NCBI GenBank assembly: GCA_046704385.1 | Contig: JBJKSB010000066.1 | Span: 13,422 to 77,421 of the forward strand | Reading direction: 5' to 3' | Source: GH45 sp046704385 | GTDB lineage: Bacteria; Bacteroidota; Bacteroidia; Bacteroidales; SZUA-534 | Length of the DNA stretch: 64,000 nt | In this document: positions 61,737 to 64,000 of the stretch, in pieces | How positions within the stretch are numbered: the first letter of the stretch is position 1 | How the letters are laid out: every line of letters begins with the position of its first letter | Program-made: the position numbers and the translations under genes | The notes under the pieces: model-generated | Seen by the model: the letters and a program-made list of their open reading frames with translations, nothing else | Told to the model about the DNA's origin: nothing | Databases searched by the model: none

Positions 61737-62912
61737 TTAGTTGTTCGTTCCAATCCAGGTAGCTTTATGCCAAAGGGTTTCAAGAGGACCATGTTTGAAA
61801 TGTTTTGCCCACCAGGTACAGAAAACACCTAATAATATCGCAAGTACAATACCGATCAAAACGCTATAGGTTGCACCAGTGTATTGGTATAAACCCAGTC
61901 CAAAACCATAATAAATACTGGCACCGATAATAGACTGAAAAACATAATTCGAAAGGCTCATTTTTCCGATAGGTGAAAATATATTCAGTACTTTATGAAA
62001 TAACCGGGAATTAAATAACAGGACAAAGCCTGAAAGCAAAAATACCATAAATGAAATATTCGACCATGAGGATTCAATGGTACTGACTGATCGGGCAATA
62101 ACCGGACTGCCTATAAGGTTGTTTATATATTTTTCCAATATAAATAGCGGAATAAATGAAACGATTGAAATAACAATTGCCCGCCTCCAAAACTTTTTGC
62201 TTTCATCTGACCAGGCAAAAAGCTTGCGACGCCCGGCCAGCATTCCGGTCAAAAACAGGGCAAGCATATGAAAATACCGACCGTTCTCCCAATTCCACAA
62301 TACAACTGCGTGCTTTCCATTGGTGAGGTTTCCCATTAATGTTGCCCACATGGAATTACCTGTTACATAGTTTCCCATCTTGCCAAAATAACTCCACGAT
62401 TCCGGATCATAAACCGGTATATCCGGATGCTTAATGGCTTGAAACAACTTAATCATCTCAAAAGGCTGGATAAACAGAAATAACGCAATTAACAAAACCA
62501 CACGGTTGCTCAGTTTTTGCATCGGTATCAGTAAAAGTCCTACTACCGCATACAACGAAAGGATATCGCCCTGGTAAAAGGCAGAATTTATCATCCCAAA
62601 CCCAAATAATAAAAGCATCCGCCAGGCAAATCGAGCCCTGAAATCTTTTCCCTTTTTCTCCTGATTATCGGTTTGTATAAAAAAGGTCAATCCAAACAAA
62701 AGGGCAAACATGGCATACGATTTTCCTCCAAATAGAAAGAAAAGGCTGTCCCAGATTATCTTGTCAAGACCAGGCATCCAGGTTGGCAGGTTGGCAGGAG
62801 TATAATAAAAATCAAAATGTTCAATATTATGTAATAACATAATCGATACAATGGCAAAACCGCGAATAGCATCCACCACATGCAAACGGTATTTATTATT
62901 TTCAGAAGTCAT
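61737..62912 (-). CDS. DUF418-family (YeiB-like) membrane protein
   Basis: A 391-residue inner-membrane protein with about nine to ten hydrophobic spans. The N-terminal DAIRGFAIVSIMLLHNI motif and the C-terminal block (GPLETLWHKATWIG) are hallmarks of the DUF418/YeiB family, distant relatives of acyltransferase-3 membrane proteins. Also typical are LFGGKSYAMFALLFGLTFF (about 61-79) and GMLAGRRKLF. Biochemical activity is unknown for the family; transport or acyl transfer has been proposed. No partner gene is adjacent. Confidence 0.9.
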   Translation of the reverse strand: MTSENNKYRLHVVDAIRGFAIVSIMLLHNIEHFDFYYTPANLPTWMPGLDKIIWDSLFFLFGGKSYAMFALLFGLTFFIQTDNQEKKGKDFRARFAWRMLLLFGFGMINSAFYQGDILSLYAVVGLLLIPMQKLSNRVVLLIALFLFIQPFEMIKLFQAIKHPDIPVYDPESWSYFGKMGNYVTGNSMWATLMGNLTNGKHAVVLWNWENGRYFHMLALFLTGMLAGRRKLFAWSDESKKFWRRAIVISIVSFIPLFILEKYINNLIGSPVIARSVSTIESSWSNISFMVFLLSGFVLLFNSRLFHKVLNIFSPIGKMSLSNYVFQSIIGASIYYGFGLGLYQYTGATYSVLIGIVLAILLGVFCTWWAKHFKHGPLETLWHKATWIGTNN

Positions 62913-63299
62913 AGAAAAGATTGGTTTAAAGAGTTTTAAATAATATTTTGGCTAATATAAACAATCATCCGAACAATATAGATTTCACAAGCGGAATTAA
63001 AATCGTTTTAGAATACTCAAAAATACTTTTGATCTTTCTGTAGTTATAAAAATCCGGTTACTTCTATTTCACTCAGTAACCTAAATCTCAATCAACAATT
63101 TCGAGTACGCTTAATATACTTCACATGATAAGTTCAGCAATCAGTTGAAAAGAAAAATTAATAGCAAATGTTAATGAGCACATCAACTAATGAGCACATA
63201 GACTAATGAATTTATAAAAACATACATCTTCATTCTTTTTAACAGAATTTTAACACAATCTATTGAACATTTTTGCATCTTTGTCGTATTAATTGCATT
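62913..63299. other. Intergenic region with a short tandem repeat
   Basis: About 390 AT-rich bases between divergent genes; it holds the promoters of both. The 16-base direct repeat at 63172-63209 is the only clear structure. A -7-like CATCTTTG (one mismatch) lies at 63276-63283, too close to the start codon for a normal leader to be certain. Confidence 0.5.
63172..63209. repeat. 16-base tandem direct repeat
   Basis: TAATGAGCACATCAAC (63172-63187) is followed directly by TAATGAGCACATAGAC (63188-63203), with two differences, and then a partial third unit TAATGA. It lies about 90 bases upstream of the HYC_CC_PP-like gene, where an activator or repressor array could sit. Confidence 0.7.
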
Positions 63300-63767
63300 A
63301 TGGCAAAATTGAAAAAACATATTAATTCGTTTCTTTCAGCGCTGGTGGCATTAATTGTATTAGCAAGTACCAGCGGTTTTACGCTTTACAGCCATACCTG
63401 CAGCCACAAACATATTACTACATACGCATTATTTGTTCCGGCAAACCCCTGCCATCATGAATTAGAGAAATCGGGAACAGAAAAACCATCATGCTGCTCT
63501 GTTACAAAGGTAAAAACCAAAACTCCCCCAAAAAACAACCATTGTACAAATAAACACGAGCTTAAAAAACTTGATACCAAAACTGTTGTTTCTTCAGGTC
63601 CCGATGAAATTAGATCGTTAAACACCATTGTGATTCGTGCTTTAAACGAATCAACTTTTTATACACACCAACCGGTTGTAGATGTGAATAACATCCGGTT
63701 TGATGAATCGCCACCACCTAAAACCACCCCACAGTATCTTTCTGAAATTCAGGTGTACCTTATTTGA
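63300..63767 (+). CDS. HYC_CC_PP-like small exported metal-related protein
   Basis: A 155-residue protein with an N-terminal signal or anchor (ALVALIVLASTSGF). The mature part is rich in Cys and His: SHTCSHKH near residue 31, PCHHE near 51, a CC pair in PSCCSV, HCTNKHE, then ESPPPKT near the end. This matches the H-C / C-C / P-P pattern of the small HYC_CC_PP family that often precedes TonB-dependent receptor genes in Bacteroidota; metal binding (copper or similar) is plausible. The ATG at 63300 is preferred over the TTG at 63273. The receptor gene is not seen: an IS1595-type transposase starts 160 bases downstream instead. Confidence 0.7.
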   Translation: MAKLKKHINSFLSALVALIVLASTSGFTLYSHTCSHKHITTYALFVPANPCHHELEKSGTEKPSCCSVTKVKTKTPPKNNHCTNKHELKKLDTKTVVSSGPDEIRSLNTIVIRALNESTFYTHQPVVDVNNIRFDESPPPKTTPQYLSEIQVYLI

Positions 63768-63928
63768 TTTTTAACTTTTGGTAAACTACCAACGCATAAC
63801 GCATTGGCTGGAATGAACCTATCCAGGCGTATGTTTGTAATGGTACATATTAATTACTGATTGTTAAAAATTAAAATATGTCTATCGGGAATGAATAATA
63901 TTTATTATATTATAGGAAAAAAATTGAT

Positions 63929-64000
63929 ATGAATCTTATCAAATTCATGGAAGAGTTTCCTGATGAAGCTTCCTGTAGAGCTAAGTTTAAAGAATACCGA
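63929..64000 (+). mobile_element. IS1595-family transposase, first 24 codons (cut by window edge)
   Basis: The last 72 bases encode MNLIKFMEEFPDEASCRAKF and four more residues, the characteristic N-terminus of IS1595-family transposases (it continues in relatives with a CxxC zinc ribbon). The frame is open to the window end. The left inverted repeat of the element should lie in about 63770-63920, but I could not identify it with confidence. Confidence 0.85.

Overview
The window looks like chromosomal DNA of a member of the Bacteroidota, probably an environmental Bacteroidales/Marinilabiliales-type bacterium. This is inference from family content. The DNA is AT-rich. Three secreted proteins end in type IX secretion (T9SS) type A sorting domains, and several lipoproteins have short LxSC or LTSC lipoboxes. 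Starts are chosen by ATG rather than by strong Shine-Dalgarno sites. Several promoters fit the Bacteroidota consensus TTTG-N19-TAnnTTTG exactly or nearly so. Families largely confined to this phylum are present (DUF4380, DUF6340-like, HYC_CC_PP-like, Omp28-like, TlpA with a long N-terminal domain).

Layout. 1-2.8 kb: a sensor kinase cut by the left edge, its NarL-type response regulator and a receiver-only paralogue. 2.8-5.5 kb: tRNA-Pro(CGG), a small TPR protein, oxyR and a lipoprotein. 5.5-9.8 kb: a minus-strand unit of SDR, nitroreductase and a large gluzincin/propeller/barrel protein. 10.0-10.3 kb: tRNA-Lys(TTT) with a perfect promoter, followed by a truncated GIY-YIG gene. 10.3-19.4 kb: a MORN-repeat protein, a PapD-like chaperone, a TPR-PP2C phosphatase, two small secreted proteins and a 1176-residue outer-membrane protein with an OmpA-type end. 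19.5-26.9 kb: two large T9SS cargo proteins and a lipoprotein. 26.9-34.2 kb: S33 hydrolase, SiaC-family protein, M48 protease, DUF6340-like lipoprotein, VWA-like membrane protein and fabG. 34.4-38.5 kb: a hybrid histidine kinase and a TlpA-like thioredoxin protein. 38.6-46.9 kb: an ABC importer of the BtuCDF/FecBCDE class with an embedded GNAT gene, lying 8 bp behind a gene for a protein with 20 tandem TPR-like repeats. 47.8-52.2 kb: a small charged protein, a Tudor-like protein, a two-repeat paralogue of the giant repeat protein, a chemoreceptor and a DinB-like protein. 52.3-56.7 kb: a DUF4380 T9SS protein, a zinc-ribbon protein, a short SSB, a lipoprotein and a tandem adenylate kinase. 56.8-64 kb: a 1503-residue seven-PAS hybrid kinase, a DUF418 membrane protein, a HYC_CC_PP-like protein and the first 24 codons of an IS1595-family transposase at the right edge.

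How the genes may work together. The most interesting stretch is 11.6-19.4 kb. A PapD-like periplasmic chaperone, two small secreted beta-rich proteins and a large barrel protein (Ig-like N-terminus, usher-like GD...RGxxL segment, Cna-B-like and regulatory domains, OmpA peptidoglycan-binding end) together resemble a non-canonical chaperone-usher surface-fibre system. It sits next to a ten-repeat Ig-like T9SS adhesin. The second unusual gene encodes two fused adenylate kinase domains, the second with a damaged P-loop. The third is the 20-repeat protein with its two-repeat paralogue. The rest is mostly ordinary signalling, envelope and housekeeping content. No CRISPR array, rRNA operon, phage or complete mobile element is visible.
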